Source: Pseudocoprococcus catus
GTDB taxonomy: Bacteria; Bacillota; Clostridia; Lachnospirales; Lachnospiraceae
Length of the DNA: 64,000 nt
Direction of reading: 5' to 3'
Assembly (NCBI RefSeq): GCF_902381825.1
Contig: NZ_LR698973.1
Location: 1 to 64,000 of the forward strand
In this document: in pieces, positions 44,720 to 53,832 of the stretch
Position numbering within the stretch: position 1 is the first letter of the stretch
How the letters are laid out: the number at the start of each line of letters is the position of its first letter
Made by a program: the position numbers and the translations under genes
The notes under the pieces: model-generated
The model's input: the letters and a program-made list of their open reading frames with translations, nothing else
Database searches by the model: none
What the model was told of the DNA's origin: nothing

Positions 44720-45403
44720 TTGATAGCCTTAGATCAGGTGACAAAGACCTATCCGGGAGATGTGAAAGCCTTAAAGGGCATCAGTCTTCAGATTAAGAAA
44801 GGCGAATTTGTCTTTGTCGTGGGCCAGAGTGGTTCCGGTAAGACAACATTATTTAAGTTACTTTTAAAAGAAATGGAGCCAACATCCGGCACCATTTATA
44901 TCAATAACAAGAATCTTGGACGACTCCGCAGGAGAAGAGTACCGAAGCTGCGTCGAGGGATTGGTGTCGTATTCCAGGACTTCCGTCTTTTGAAAGACAG
45001 GAATGTCTATGAGAATATTGCGTTTGCCCAGCAGGTTGTAGGTGCCCCGAATCGTCTGATCAAGAAGAACGTTATGGCCATGCTGAAGCTGGTGGGCCTT
45101 CCGGATAAAGCCAAGTCTTATCCGAACGAATTGTCCGGCGGTGAGCAGCAGAGAGTCGCTCTGGCAAGAGCGCTTGTGAACAATCCGCCGTTACTTTTGG
45201 CAGATGAGCCGACAGGTAATCTGGATCCGAAGAATTCATGGGAAATCATGAAACTGCTTGAGGCCATCAACATGCGTGGTACAACCGTCGTTGTTGTTAC
45301 ACACAACAAAGAAATCGTTGAGAAGATGCAGAAACGTGTCATCACTATGAGTGAAGGCGTGATCATCAGTGACGAGAGAAAAGGCGGGTATATCTATGAG
45401 TAG
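44720..45403 (+). CDS. ftsE: Cell-division ABC ATPase FtsE
   Basis: 227-aa cytosolic ATPase that, with FtsX, transmits a signal across the membrane to activate peptidoglycan hydrolases. Walker A is [15 protein letters not shown], the FtsE-type Q-loop [20 protein letters not shown], the signature [17 protein letters not shown] and Walker [14 protein letters not shown]. The start is a TTG at 44720, six bases after AAGGAGGGG ([13 protein letters not shown]); the longer frame begins inside this ribosome site. It overlaps ftsX by eight bases. Confidence 0.94.
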   Translation: MIALDQVTKTYPGDVKALKGISLQIKKGEFVFVVGQSGSGKTTLFKLLLKEMEPTSGTIYINNKNLGRLRRRRVPKLRRGIGVVFQDFRLLKDRNVYENIAFAQQVVGAPNRLIKKNVMAMLKLVGLPDKAKSYPNELSGGEQQRVALARALVNNPPLLLADEPTGNLDPKNSWEIMKLLEAINMRGTTVVVVTHNKEIVEKMQKRVITMSEGVIISDERKGGYIYE

Positions 45404-46301
45404 TTTTTTATATGGTATCAAACAGGGTATTAAAAATGTATTCAGAAACCGTCTGTTCTCACTGGCATCTATTGGTACGATTACAGCCTGTCTGTTTATT
45501 TTCGGTATTTTCTACTGTATGGTGATGAACTTTCAGCATATTTTTTCCGAAGTAGAGACAACAGTCGGTGTGACAGTCTTTTTCAATGAAGATGTTGAGG
45601 AAGATCAGATTCTTGATATTAAGTCTCAGATCGAACAGCGTGATGAAGTGGACAATGTTCACTACACATCACCGGAGGAAGCCTGGGAAGAGTACAAAGA
45701 GAAGGCCTTCCCGGACACAGACCAGAACATTCTGACAAATCTGGACAATGATAACCCGCTGGCTTCTTCAGCCAGTCTGGAAGTTTATTTGAAGGATGCT
45801 GCCAAGCAGCAGGAACTTGTGGATTATATTCAGGGTATTGATGGTGTACGTTCTGTGAATGCATCCAAGAGCGTGGCTGACAGCTTTGCAAGTTTTGGAC
45901 GTCTGCTCAGTTATGTTTCACTGGCTATTATCGTCATCCTTGTGGGTGTTGCTGTCTTCCTGATCAGTAATACGGTTATGATCGGTATCACTGTCAGACA
46001 TGAAGAGATTGCGATTATGAAATATCTGGGTGCAACAGACTTTTTCGTCAGAGCACCATTCCTGATTGAAGGTATGCTCATTGGTCTGATCGGTTCACTG
46101 ATTCCGGTGTGTGCGCTGAAAGTATTATATGAGAAGGTTATCTCATTTATGACAACAGAATTCACGAGTCTCAGCAGATTTATGACGTTTTTGCCGGCAG
46201 GCGAGATCTTCAAGGTCCTGATCCCGATTTCATTGATCATCGGTCTTGGCATTGGTTTCATCGGAAGTTATCTGACATTGATCAAGCATATCCGTGTCTG
46301 A
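45396..46301 (+). CDS. ftsX: Cell-division membrane protein FtsX
   Basis: 301-aa protein with four membrane segments: one at about 22-45, an extracellular loop of about 120 residues (FFNEDVEEDQILDIKSQIEQ and PLASSASLEVYLKDA), then three near 175-200, 222-245 and 270-295. The loop contacts a coiled-coil hydrolase in homologous systems, and a protein of that type is encoded at 37524. The start ATG lies within the last codons of ftsE. A terminator follows. Confidence 0.94.
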   Translation: MSSFLYGIKQGIKNVFRNRLFSLASIGTITACLFIFGIFYCMVMNFQHIFSEVETTVGVTVFFNEDVEEDQILDIKSQIEQRDEVDNVHYTSPEEAWEEYKEKAFPDTDQNILTNLDNDNPLASSASLEVYLKDAAKQQELVDYIQGIDGVRSVNASKSVADSFASFGRLLSYVSLAIIVILVGVAVFLISNTVMIGITVRHEEIAIMKYLGATDFFVRAPFLIEGMLIGLIGSLIPVCALKVLYEKVISFMTTEFTSLSRFMTFLPAGEIFKVLIPISLIIGLGIGFIGSYLTLIKHIRV

Positions 46302-46390
46302 TATCCGGTACGACAATTGAATCATTGCGGCAGCAGTGAAGATGTTGAATCACTCACTGCGAATTGCGAACAATTTGTGAACTTTAAGAA

Positions 46391-46430
46391 AGCTGGCTTC
46401 AGACAATTGTCTGAGCCAGCTCTTTGTGTT
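46391..46430 (+). terminator. Intrinsic terminator after ftsX
   Basis: AGCTGGCTTCAGACAA and TTGTCTGAGCCAGCT form a long stem with one mismatch, followed by CTTTGTGTT. Confidence 0.75.
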
Positions 46431-46541
46431 ACTATAGAATAAAATTCAGCAATTTTTAAACGGATGATTGCAGACTGTGATTGTTTATATTTCTGGATCA
46501 ATGGCAGTTGGCAATTGTCTGTTTTCAGAAGGAGACAGACT

Positions 46542-47831
46542 ATGGAGAACAGAAATGACAGAAAGAGCTATTATAAAGGCCTTTTGACAGGTGTGATCCT
46601 GTGTGTGCTGATCATAGGCGTGCTGGCGTTATCCGGGTGCTTTTTGAAAGATTATGCGCCGTCATCAACAGGTCAGACCACAGGAACAGGAGATGCTGTG
46701 GAGGCATCGGATGCGTCTTCATCCAGTGGTGATGTGACGGATATTTCGGGGCGGTATAAGGAAGTTGAGAAGAAACTGAACAAGCTGCACAGTGTGCTTG
46801 ACCAGTATTATCTGGATGTTTCAGATGATTCGGATATCACCCAGGATGATATGGTGGAAGGTATTTACAAAGGCTATGTGGATGCACTGAATGAGCCATA
46901 TACCGTTTATTATACCAAGGAGGAGTATGATCAGCTGCAGGAGTCCACATCAGGCAAATATTCCGGTATTGGTGTGGTTGTCAGCCAGAATAAGGAGACA
47001 GGCGTCATTACCGTTGTGCGTCCTTTTGAGGGTTCACCGGGAGCGGAAGCCGGTATTCTCAAGGATGATATTTTGTATAAAGTGGCGGACAAGGAAGTGA
47101 CAGGTGTTGATGTGACGGAGGTTGTCACATGGATTAAAGGTGAAGAGGGTTCAACTGTCAGTATCGAAGTTTACAGACCATCTGAAGATAAATATTTGAC
47201 ATTTGAGGTAGAGCGCAAGACCATTGAGATTCCGATGGTGACATCCAAGATGCTGGACAACAATATCGGTTATGTGGCTGTCTATGAATTTGAAGAGACA
47301 ACGTCAGAGCAGTTTAATCAGGCCATAGATGAGCTGACAGCTCAGGGAATGAAGGGGCTGATCATTGATCTGCGTGATAATCCGGGCGGCCTGGTGAACT
47401 CTGCAACGGCCATTCTTGACAGAATCCTTCCGAAAGATCAGTTGCTTGTCTATACTGTTGACAAGAGTGGTAAGAAACAGGAAGAATACACAGAGGATGA
47501 TGAGACCATCGATGTGCCAATCAGTGTTTTGATCAACGACAACAGTGCCAGTGCCTCAGAGATTGTCAGCGGCTGTCTGCAGGATTACGGCAAAGCGAAG
47601 CTGGTAGGTACCACATCCTTTGGCAAAGGCATCGTTCAGTATGTGCTGCCATTGGGAGATGGTTCAGCCATTAAGCTGACAAGTGCCAAGTACTATACGC
47701 CAAACGGACGCAATATCCATGGAACAGGTATTGATCCGGATGTAGAAGTGGAATTGAATTCCGATAGCGAGACAGATACACAGCTTGAGAAAGCCCAGGA
47801 GATTGTGTTGCAGGAGATTCAGGCAGAATAA
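46542..47831 (+). CDS. S41-family C-terminal processing protease with PDZ domain
   Basis: 429-aa CtpA/CtpB-type serine protease anchored by an N-terminal hydrophobic segment (YKGLLTGVILCVLIIGVLAL) that ends in a lipobox-like SGC. The PDZ domain (about 145-225) has GKYSGIGVVVSQ and SPGAEAGILKDDILYKV. The protease domain has the catalytic Ser in NDNSASASEIVSG and the Lys in TTSFGKGIVQY. It acts outside the membrane, trimming or regulating wall or signalling proteins. Start at the ATG behind AGAAGGAG. CtpA genes often follow ftsEX in Clostridia, as here. Confidence 0.92.
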   Translation: MENRNDRKSYYKGLLTGVILCVLIIGVLALSGCFLKDYAPSSTGQTTGTGDAVEASDASSSSGDVTDISGRYKEVEKKLNKLHSVLDQYYLDVSDDSDITQDDMVEGIYKGYVDALNEPYTVYYTKEEYDQLQESTSGKYSGIGVVVSQNKETGVITVVRPFEGSPGAEAGILKDDILYKVADKEVTGVDVTEVVTWIKGEEGSTVSIEVYRPSEDKYLTFEVERKTIEIPMVTSKMLDNNIGYVAVYEFEETTSEQFNQAIDELTAQGMKGLIIDLRDNPGGLVNSATAILDRILPKDQLLVYTVDKSGKKQEEYTEDDETIDVPISVLINDNSASASEIVSGCLQDYGKAKLVGTTSFGKGIVQYVLPLGDGSAIKLTSAKYYTPNGRNIHGTGIDPDVEVELNSDSETDTQLEKAQEIVLQEIQAE

Positions 47832-47858
47832 GAAAAAATAAGAAGAATTTTCGCGTAA

Positions 47859-47912
47859 GCAAAAGGGATTGAGGAGAAATCGATACACAGATTTCTCTTC
47901 AATCCCTTTTTG
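47859..47912. terminator. Bidirectional intrinsic terminator
   Basis: GCAAAAGGGATTGA and its complement near TCAATCCCTTTTTGC, with an inner GAGAAATC/GATTTCTC pair, make a stem of about 23 bp between convergent genes. Confidence 0.92.
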
Positions 47913-47916
47913 CAAT

Positions 47917-49308
47917 CTAAAAGAACAGCGATGAACACTCTTTGACAATAAAGATGATTGCCAGAATATACAGGAGAAGATTCAGTTTCTTCTCTTTGGC
48001 TTTGCCTGTAACCAGATTCAGAACAACATAGGCAATGATGCCGAGTGCAATACCTTCTGAAATACTGTAGAAGAAAGGCATGGCAATGATGCAGATGTAG
48101 CATGGAATGGCTTCAGACATATCCGCAAAATCAATATTGGTAATATTGCTCAACATATAAAGGCCCACAATAATCAGTGCCGGTGCTGTTGCAAATGAAG
48201 GAATTGCCAGGAAAATCGGTGACAGAAACAATGACAGGCCGAACAAAATACCTGTTGTCAGGGCTGTCAGACCAGTACGTCCGCCTTCTGTGACGCCGGA
48301 AGCACTTTCAACGAAAGTTGTTGCTGTGGATGTACCGAGAGCGGCACCGGCTGTTGTTGCAATGGCGTCCGCAAGGAGCGCACCTTTGATGCGTGGCAGC
48401 TTGCCGTTCTCATCAAGCATACCGGCCTTGGATGAAACACCTACCAGGGTGCCAATCGTATCAAATAAATCGACAAATAAAAAGGCAAATAAAATAACGA
48501 CAAAATCAGCACTGACAATACCGTGGAAATCAAGCTTGAAAAGGATTGGTGACAGGGACGGAATGGAAAGTCCATTGCTGAAATCTGGGAGCAGATTGTA
48601 GAACCCGAGTTCAGGATTTGGAACATAAATGCCTGCAAACTGACAGATAATGCCAAGAATCCATGTGATCAGAATACCCCACAGAATATTGCCTTTAACG
48701 TTTTTAATAACAAGAATACCTGTAATCAGAATACCTACAAGCGCCAGCTCGACAGTAATCCCGACATCATTAAATGAAGCATTGACACCGTTCAGCTCAT
48801 TGTATTTCTCAACAGAGAAAAGCTGAACTAATGTGGAACCGCCGATAACGATCTTGGCATTTTGAAGACCGACAAATGCAATAAAAAGACCGATGCCGAC
48901 ACTGACGGCGGACTTCAGATTCTTTGGAATCGCATTGAAAATTGCTTCACGTACATTAGTCAGGGATAAAAGGATGAAAATAATACCTTCGGCGAATACA
49001 GCTGTTAAGGCAAATTCCCAGCTGTAACCCATGCCAAGGACAACGGTGTAGGCGAAATAGGCGTTCAGTCCCATGCCCGGTGCCAGAGCAAATGGATAAT
49101 TGGCAAGAAAAGCCATCAGCAGTGTACCGATAAAGGAAATCAGTGCAGTGGCAGTGAATAAAGCGCCCTGGTCCATTCCGGTTGCAGAAAGAATAGATGG
49201 ATTGACGGCCAGAATATAGGCCATCGTCATAAAGGTGGTGATGCCCGCAAGAATTTCGGTCTTGGCATCGGTTCTGTTCTCTGACAGTTTAAAAATTTTT
49301 TCTAACAT
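47917..49308 (-). CDS. NCS2-family purine permease (AzgA-like)
   Basis: 463-aa membrane transporter of the NCS2/AzgA group that imports adenine, guanine or hypoxanthine with protons. Family blocks: EILAGITTFMTMAYILAVNP near the N-terminus, FALAPGMGLNAYFAYTVV, SVGIGLFIAFVGLQNAKIV, VDLFDTIGTLVGVSSKAGM and GTSTATTFVESASGVTEGGR. About 12-14 membrane segments are present. The start is the ATG behind AAAGGA; an upstream ATG at 49392 has no ribosome site. It adds a nucleobase route to the two nucleoside ABC systems. Promoter TTGCCG-17-TATGAT. Confidence 0.93.
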   Translation of the reverse strand: MLEKIFKLSENRTDAKTEILAGITTFMTMAYILAVNPSILSATGMDQGALFTATALISFIGTLLMAFLANYPFALAPGMGLNAYFAYTVVLGMGYSWEFALTAVFAEGIIFILLSLTNVREAIFNAIPKNLKSAVSVGIGLFIAFVGLQNAKIVIGGSTLVQLFSVEKYNELNGVNASFNDVGITVELALVGILITGILVIKNVKGNILWGILITWILGIICQFAGIYVPNPELGFYNLLPDFSNGLSIPSLSPILFKLDFHGIVSADFVVILFAFLFVDLFDTIGTLVGVSSKAGMLDENGKLPRIKGALLADAIATTAGAALGTSTATTFVESASGVTEGGRTGLTALTTGILFGLSLFLSPIFLAIPSFATAPALIIVGLYMLSNITNIDFADMSEAIPCYICIIAMPFFYSISEGIALGIIAYVVLNLVTGKAKEKKLNLLLYILAIIFIVKECSSLFF

Positions 49309-49363
49309 GGTGGTGTCCTTTCGTAGACAATTGATTGGTTGGCTGATAGACAGCAATATGTAT

Positions 49364-49392
49364 ATCATACCATAGAAAGTGGATAGCGGCAA
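49364..49392 (-). promoter_or_regulatory. Promoter of the purine permease
   Basis: Read leftward, TTGCCG (49392-49387), a 17-bp spacer and TATGAT (49369-49364). The leader is only about 50 nt, so there is no room for a purine riboswitch. Confidence 0.65.
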
Positions 49393-49443
49393 GAAAGAAG
49401 CAGTTAGGGAATTTTTAGATAAAGTTTAATTCAAAAAATAATA

Positions 49444-49455
49444 GAACAAACATTC
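49444..49455. promoter_or_regulatory. LexA-like SOS box upstream of uvrB
   Basis: GAACAAACATTC differs by one base from the Gram-positive LexA consensus GAAC-N4-GTTC. It lies 100 bp before the truncated uvrB copy, near a possible -10 TATACT (49490). uvrBA genes are classic SOS targets. With one mismatch, LexA binding is probable but not certain. Confidence 0.55.
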
Positions 49456-49556
49456 GATTTTTCTCTGTACTTTTTTGGCTCCGAATGGTATACTAAGAAC
49501 ATAATTACTATTTATCAAATATCATAGACATATTAGAACTTATCAGGAGAAATCAT

Positions 49557-49829
49557 ATGGATCATTTTGAATTAGTATCAGAATATGCACCAACCGGCGA
49601 CCAGCCCCAGGCGATAGAGCAACTGGTCAAAGGTTTCAAGGAAGGCAACCAGTTCGAGACTTTGCTGGGTGTTACCGGCTCCGGTAAGACATTCACCATG
49701 GCGAATGTCATTGCCCGGTTAAATAAGCCAACGTTGATACTTGCGCACAATAAGACACTGGCAGCCCAGCTTTACGGAGAGATGAAGGAGTTCTTTCCGA
49801 ATAACGCAGTAGAATATTTTGTATCGTAG
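49557..49829 (+). pseudogene. Truncated uvrB copy (first 90 codons)
   Basis: Encodes [20 protein letters not shown] and onward through Walker [10 protein letters not shown] to NNAVEYFVS, then TAG where the full gene has a Tyr codon. It keeps the native uvrB position: a CAGGAGA ribosome site and a LexA-like box upstream. It lacks all helicase motifs after Walker A, so it cannot act as UvrB. It may still be translated as a 90-residue peptide. The complete copy starts 2270 bp downstream. Confidence 0.9.
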
Positions 49830-49842
49830 TATGACTTGAAAT
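49557..49842 (+). repeat. Direct repeat, left copy (uvrB 5' end)
   Basis: This 286-bp stretch matches 51827-52112. The first 200 bp or so differ at one position. The last 80 bp differ at about ten, including the change that turns a Tyr codon into TAG. Homology stops near 49842. It flanks a cassette of about 2 kb. Confidence 0.9.
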
Positions 49843-49875
49843 TATTTTGGATGTATAAAAAGGAGAGTTGAATAT

Positions 49876-50679
49876 ATGGAAAGAGGTTATGTTTGGCAAG
49901 CAGAATATGGTAGAAGAACAACGTTGATACCAGTGCTTAAACAATTGATTAAAGAACAAGATGCATCCTCATTAGAAATGCTGGCGATTTTTGTTAATAA
50001 TAATCCATATAATTTAGAATTTTTTATTGCCGTAATTTATGATGTTCCTCAGAAGAATCATGTGGAAAAGATGATAGAGCTGTTTGAGAATGAGAATTTG
50101 ATTTTGCGAAATGATTTGACTACGTTATTATTAACACAAGAGCTTGGTAATAGAAGATTTAATTCGTGTGCATTTGCTGATGCACAAGAAGTTGATTTGC
50201 GATTTGAATCTATGTTTTTTTTCCCAGAAATAGAAATATTAGAAGAAAAGGGATATTGTATGCGTCCATTTGGTAAAGAAAAACAGGTTTTTATTAGTCA
50301 TTCGTCGAAAGATAAAAAAGATGTGGAAAGTATTATTCCCTATCTAAATGGGCAAGAGTTACCTGTATGGTTTGATAAATATAGTATATCTGTTGGTGAT
50401 TCGATTACAGAGAGCGTTCAAATGGGAATAGAAGAGTCAGATATGGTTATTTTTTGGGTGACAGATAACTTTTTAGTATCTAACTGGTGTAAGGTTGAAA
50501 TGACAGCATATGTAAAAAAGCTGATTGAAGAAAAAATTCGAATGATTATTGTACTGGATGATGGGATTGGAATAAAAAAATTGCCATTATTTTTGAGAGA
50601 TATTAAGCATATTAGGAAAGAAAATCGAACAGCAATAGAAGTGGCGGAAGAAATTGTAAAAAGTATTAAGCGTGGTTAG
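49876..50679 (+). CDS. TIR-domain protein with unknown N-terminal domain
   Basis: 267 aa, no membrane segment. The C-terminal TIR domain (about 137-262) begins KQVFISHSSKDKKDVESIIP. It continues through LPVWFDKYSISVGDSI and SDMVIFWVTDNFLVSNWCKV, with the candidate catalytic Glu208 in WCKVEM, as in TIR NADases. The N-terminal 130 residues are helical and acidic; I do not recognise them, and they may sense infection or bind a partner. Bacterial TIR proteins usually act in anti-phage defence by NAD depletion or by making a signalling nucleotide. No ThsA, SIR2 or SAVED gene is adjacent; the neighbour is a DUF1016 nuclease. AAGGAGAG precedes the ATG. Confidence 0.85.
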   Translation: MERGYVWQAEYGRRTTLIPVLKQLIKEQDASSLEMLAIFVNNNPYNLEFFIAVIYDVPQKNHVEKMIELFENENLILRNDLTTLLLTQELGNRRFNSCAFADAQEVDLRFESMFFFPEIEILEEKGYCMRPFGKEKQVFISHSSKDKKDVESIIPYLNGQELPVWFDKYSISVGDSITESVQMGIEESDMVIFWVTDNFLVSNWCKVEMTAYVKKLIEEKIRMIIVLDDGIGIKKLPLFLRDIKHIRKENRTAIEVAEEIVKSIKRG

Positions 50680-50758
50680 AAAATCAAGAATTATTGTATG
50701 ATTTTTTGATAGCAATTGTAGAATTATAGAATTGGAGTTATAGAGAAGGTGAAAATGT

Positions 50759-51805
50759 ATGGATAATGTTCAAAATGAAATTTTTTATAAGAAAGTAATA
50801 GAATTATTTCAGAATGCTAGAAAAAACTTGTCTGCTGCAGTAAATATGACAATGGTATATTCTTATTTCGAAGCTGGGAGAATGATTGTTGAGAAAGAAC
50901 AAGATGGAAAAGAGCGGGCGGCATATGGAAAATATATTTTAAAAGAGTTGTCACAACGGTTAACAAAAAAATTTGGAAGAGGCTATTCATATGATAATTT
51001 GAAATTAATGCGTAAATTTTACCTGGTGTATTCTAAGGATTCAATTGGGGAAACGGCATTTCCCCAATCTGAAAAATTGCCTGTTACAAAAGAAGGAAGG
51101 AAATTTTATCTGAGTTGGTCTCATTATCTTGTTTTAATGAGAATAAATAAAATCGAAGAACGTCATTTTTATGAAATAGAAGCATATAAAAACAGATGGA
51201 GTAAAGATGAATTAACACGTCAATATGGAAGTTCTTTATATGAACGTTTGGCATTGAGCAGAAATAAAGAGGAAGTAATGCGCCTTGCAACAGAAGGACA
51301 AATGATAGAAAAGCCAGAAGACATATTTAAAGATCCGTACATTTTAGAGTTTACAGGACTTCCAGAACTGGTTACGTATTCTGAAACAGAATTAGAAAAT
51401 AAGATTATAGATAACTTACAGAAATTTTTGTTAGAGTTAGGTAGAGGTTTTACTTTTGTAGGTAGGCAAGTAAGACTGACGTTTGAAGAGGAACACTTCA
51501 GAGTTGATTTGGTGTTCTATAATCGTTTGCTTCGCTGTTTTGTATTGTTTGATTTGAAAATTGGTCAGTTAAAGCATCAGGATATAGGACAAATGCAAAT
51601 GTATGTAAACTATTATGACAGGAAAGTTAAATTGGATGATGAAAATTCAACGATAGGTATTATTATTTGTAAAGACAAGAAGGATGCTATTGTAGAAATG
51701 ACATTACCTAAAGATAATAATCAAATATTTGCAAGTAAGTATGAAACAGTGCTCCCGAGCAAAGAAGAATTGAAAACATTGTTAGAAGATAAAAATTTAG
51801 AATAA
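50759..51805 (+). CDS. DUF1016 (YhcG-type) PDDEXK nuclease
   Basis: 348-aa protein. The N-terminal DUF1016_N domain (about 1-165) is helical with MVYSYFEAGRMIVEKEQDGK, then YGKYILKELSQRLTKKFGRG, and LSWSHYLVLMRI, the usual YhcG blocks. The C-terminal PDDEXK nuclease (about 190-335) has FRVDLVFYNRLLRCFVLFDLK with the Asp and DxK residues, then GQMQMYVNYYD. YhcG proteins are common near restriction-modification and other defence genes, but their role is not settled. It lies 80 bp after the TIR gene and 21 bp before the full uvrB, with no terminator, so all are probably co-transcribed. RBS GAAGGTG. Confidence 0.87.
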   Translation: MDNVQNEIFYKKVIELFQNARKNLSAAVNMTMVYSYFEAGRMIVEKEQDGKERAAYGKYILKELSQRLTKKFGRGYSYDNLKLMRKFYLVYSKDSIGETAFPQSEKLPVTKEGRKFYLSWSHYLVLMRINKIEERHFYEIEAYKNRWSKDELTRQYGSSLYERLALSRNKEEVMRLATEGQMIEKPEDIFKDPYILEFTGLPELVTYSETELENKIIDNLQKFLLELGRGFTFVGRQVRLTFEEEHFRVDLVFYNRLLRCFVLFDLKIGQLKHQDIGQMQMYVNYYDRKVKLDDENSTIGIIICKDKKDAIVEMTLPKDNNQIFASKYETVLPSKEELKTLLEDKNLE

Positions 51806-51826
51806 ATTTTGAGCAGAGGTGATACA

Positions 51827-52112
51827 ATGGATCATTTTGAATTAGTATCAGAATATGCACCAACCGGCGACCAGCCCCAGGCGATAGAGCAACTGGTCAA
51901 AGGTTTCAAGGAAGGCAACCAGTTCGAGACTTTGCTGGGTGTTACCGGCTCCGGTAAGACATTCACCATGGCGAATGTCATTGCCCAGTTAAATAAGCCA
52001 ACGTTGATACTTGCGCACAATAAGACGCTGGCTGCACAGCTTTACGGAGAGATGAAGGAGTTTTTTCCGAATAATGCAGTAGAATACTTTGTCTCCTATT
52101 ATGATTATTATC
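51827..52112 (+). repeat. Direct repeat, right copy (start of full uvrB)
   Basis: Right-hand copy of the 286-bp repeat. It forms the first 95 codons of the complete uvrB. Upstream of the ATG the sequence differs fully from the left copy, so the duplication begins at the start codon. Confidence 0.9.
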
Positions 52113-53818
52113 AGCCGGAGGCTTATGTACCCTCTTCAGATACTTATATAGAGAAGGATTCTGCGATTAACGATGAGATTGATAAGTTGCGCCATTCTGC
52201 AACGGCAGCATTATCAGAGCGCAGAGATGTGATTATTGTTTCTTCGGTTTCATGTATTTATGGTCTGGGCAGTCCGATTGACTATCAGGAGATGGTGATT
52301 TCTCTGCGCCCGGGTATGTTGAAAGACAGGGATGAAGTGATCCGCAAGCTGATTGACATTCAGTATGTGCGCAATGACATGGATTTTAAGCGCGGTACTT
52401 TCAGAGTGCGCGGTGATGTGGTGGAGATTTTTCCGGCGAATGCAACAGATACAGCGGTTAGAGTAGAATTTTTCGGAGATGAGATTGACAGAATTACGGA
52501 ATTTGATGCATTGACGGGCAATGTGAAGGCCAGACTGGAGCATGTGGCTATTTTTCCGGCGTCACATTATGTCGTTGCACCGGAGAAGATGGAGAAGGCG
52601 ATTTCTGCTATTGAAGAAGAATTGAAGGAACGGGTGGAATGGTTTAAGCATGAAGATAAGCTTCTGGAGGCACAGCGAATTGCAGAGAGAACGAAGTTTG
52701 ACATAGAGATGATGCGTGAAACCGGCTTTTGTTCTGGTATAGAGAATTATTCCAGGCATTTGTCCGGATTGAAGCCGGGAGAGCCGCCGCATACGCTTCT
52801 GGATTATTTTCCGGATGATTTTCTGATGATCGTAGATGAGTCTCATATTACAATTCCGCAGGTGCGGGGGATGTATGCCGGTGACCAGTCACGAAAGACA
52901 ACATTGGTAGATTATGGTTTCAGACTGCCCTCTGCCAAAGACAATCGACCGTTGAATTTTGATGAGTTTGAGTCTCATATCAGCCAGATGCTTTTTGTAT
53001 CTGCGACTCCGAATGTTTATGAGGGTGAGCATGAACTGTTAAGGGCTGAGCAGGTGATTCGACCAACCGGATTGCTGGATCCTGAGATCAGTGTACGTCC
53101 TGTGGAGGGGCAGATTGATGATTTGATTTCCGAGGTCAATAAAGAGATTGAGCATGGCCATAAAGTGTTGATCACCACATTAACGAAGCGAATGGCTGAG
53201 GATTTGACGGATTATATGAAAGAATTGGGCATCCGTGTCCGGTATCTGCATTCGGATATTGATACGCTGGAGCGGTCAGAAATTGTGAGAAATCTTCGAT
53301 TGAATGTATTTGATGTACTTGTGGGAATTAATCTTTTGCGAGAAGGTCTGGATATTCCGGAGATTACGTTGGTGGCGATTCTTGATGCAGATAAGGAAGG
53401 ATTTCTGCGTTCTGAGACATCACTTATTCAGACTATTGGCCGTGCAGCCCGTAATACAGAGGGGCATGTGATTATGTATGCGGACAGGATTACAGATTCC
53501 ATGGATAAGGCCATTACTGAGACAAACCGAAGACGGGCTATTCAGCAGGCTTATAATGAAGCGCATGGCATCACCCCAAAGACCATACAGAAGGCTGTCA
53601 GAGATCTGATCAGCATTTCTGAGGCGGCAGACAAGTCAGAAGACAATTTTGTCAAGGATGCGGAGTCTATGAGTTATAAGGAATTGAATGCGGCAATCCG
53701 CAAACTGACGAAACAGATGCATTCGGCAGCGGCAGAGCTTGATTTTGAGAAGGCGGCTATGCTGAGAGATAAGATCATGGAACTTAAGAAAATGCTTCAT
53801 GAAATAGAAGAAGATTGA
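51827..53818 (+). CDS. uvrB: Excinuclease ABC subunit B
   Basis: 663-aa helicase-like subunit of nucleotide excision repair. It receives damaged DNA from UvrA and loads UvrC. Walker A is GVTGSGKTF, the DNA-separating beta-hairpin is in [15 protein letters not shown], motif II is [12 protein letters not shown], later [17 protein letters not shown] helicase motifs and QTIGRAARN are present, and the C-terminal UVR motif is [20 protein letters not shown]. Full length. The start ATG has a near-perfect GAGGTGAT site that belongs to the inserted cassette, not to the native leader. Its promoter is now about 2.3 kb upstream, unless an internal one exists. Confidence 0.97.
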   Translation: MDHFELVSEYAPTGDQPQAIEQLVKGFKEGNQFETLLGVTGSGKTFTMANVIAQLNKPTLILAHNKTLAAQLYGEMKEFFPNNAVEYFVSYYDYYQPEAYVPSSDTYIEKDSAINDEIDKLRHSATAALSERRDVIIVSSVSCIYGLGSPIDYQEMVISLRPGMLKDRDEVIRKLIDIQYVRNDMDFKRGTFRVRGDVVEIFPANATDTAVRVEFFGDEIDRITEFDALTGNVKARLEHVAIFPASHYVVAPEKMEKAISAIEEELKERVEWFKHEDKLLEAQRIAERTKFDIEMMRETGFCSGIENYSRHLSGLKPGEPPHTLLDYFPDDFLMIVDESHITIPQVRGMYAGDQSRKTTLVDYGFRLPSAKDNRPLNFDEFESHISQMLFVSATPNVYEGEHELLRAEQVIRPTGLLDPEISVRPVEGQIDDLISEVNKEIEHGHKVLITTLTKRMAEDLTDYMKELGIRVRYLHSDIDTLERSEIVRNLRLNVFDVLVGINLLREGLDIPEITLVAILDADKEGFLRSETSLIQTIGRAARNTEGHVIMYADRITDSMDKAITETNRRRAIQQAYNEAHGITPKTIQKAVRDLISISEAADKSEDNFVKDAESMSYKELNAAIRKLTKQMHSAAAELDFEKAAMLRDKIMELKKMLHEIEED

Positions 53819-53832
53819 GAAAGGAAATGACA

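Larger units (their letters stand above)
49843..51826. mobile_element. AT-rich defence cassette lodged in uvrB
   Basis: Just under 2 kb between the two uvrB 5' copies. It carries a TIR-domain gene and a DUF1016 nuclease gene in the same direction as uvrB, and is visibly more AT-rich than uvrB and uvrA. There is no integrase, transposase or terminal inverted repeat. The flanking 286-bp direct repeats would allow excision by homologous recombination, leaving one intact uvrB. How it arrived is not visible. Confidence 0.7.

Noticed and set aside
49309..49363. Purine riboswitch before the NCS2 permease
   Set aside because: The leader is only about 50 nt and lacks the conserved loops of the purine riboswitch. 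No match was found before the first BMP operon either.
49876..50679. Thoeris system (TIR ThsB)
   Set aside because: ThsB proteins are shorter, with the TIR domain at the N-terminus, and need a ThsA with SIR2 and SLOG domains. Here the TIR is C-terminal and no ThsA is present.
49843..51826. Insertion sequence or integron-type element
   Set aside because: No transposase, integrase, terminal inverted repeats or short target duplication could be seen; only the long uvrB repeats flank it.
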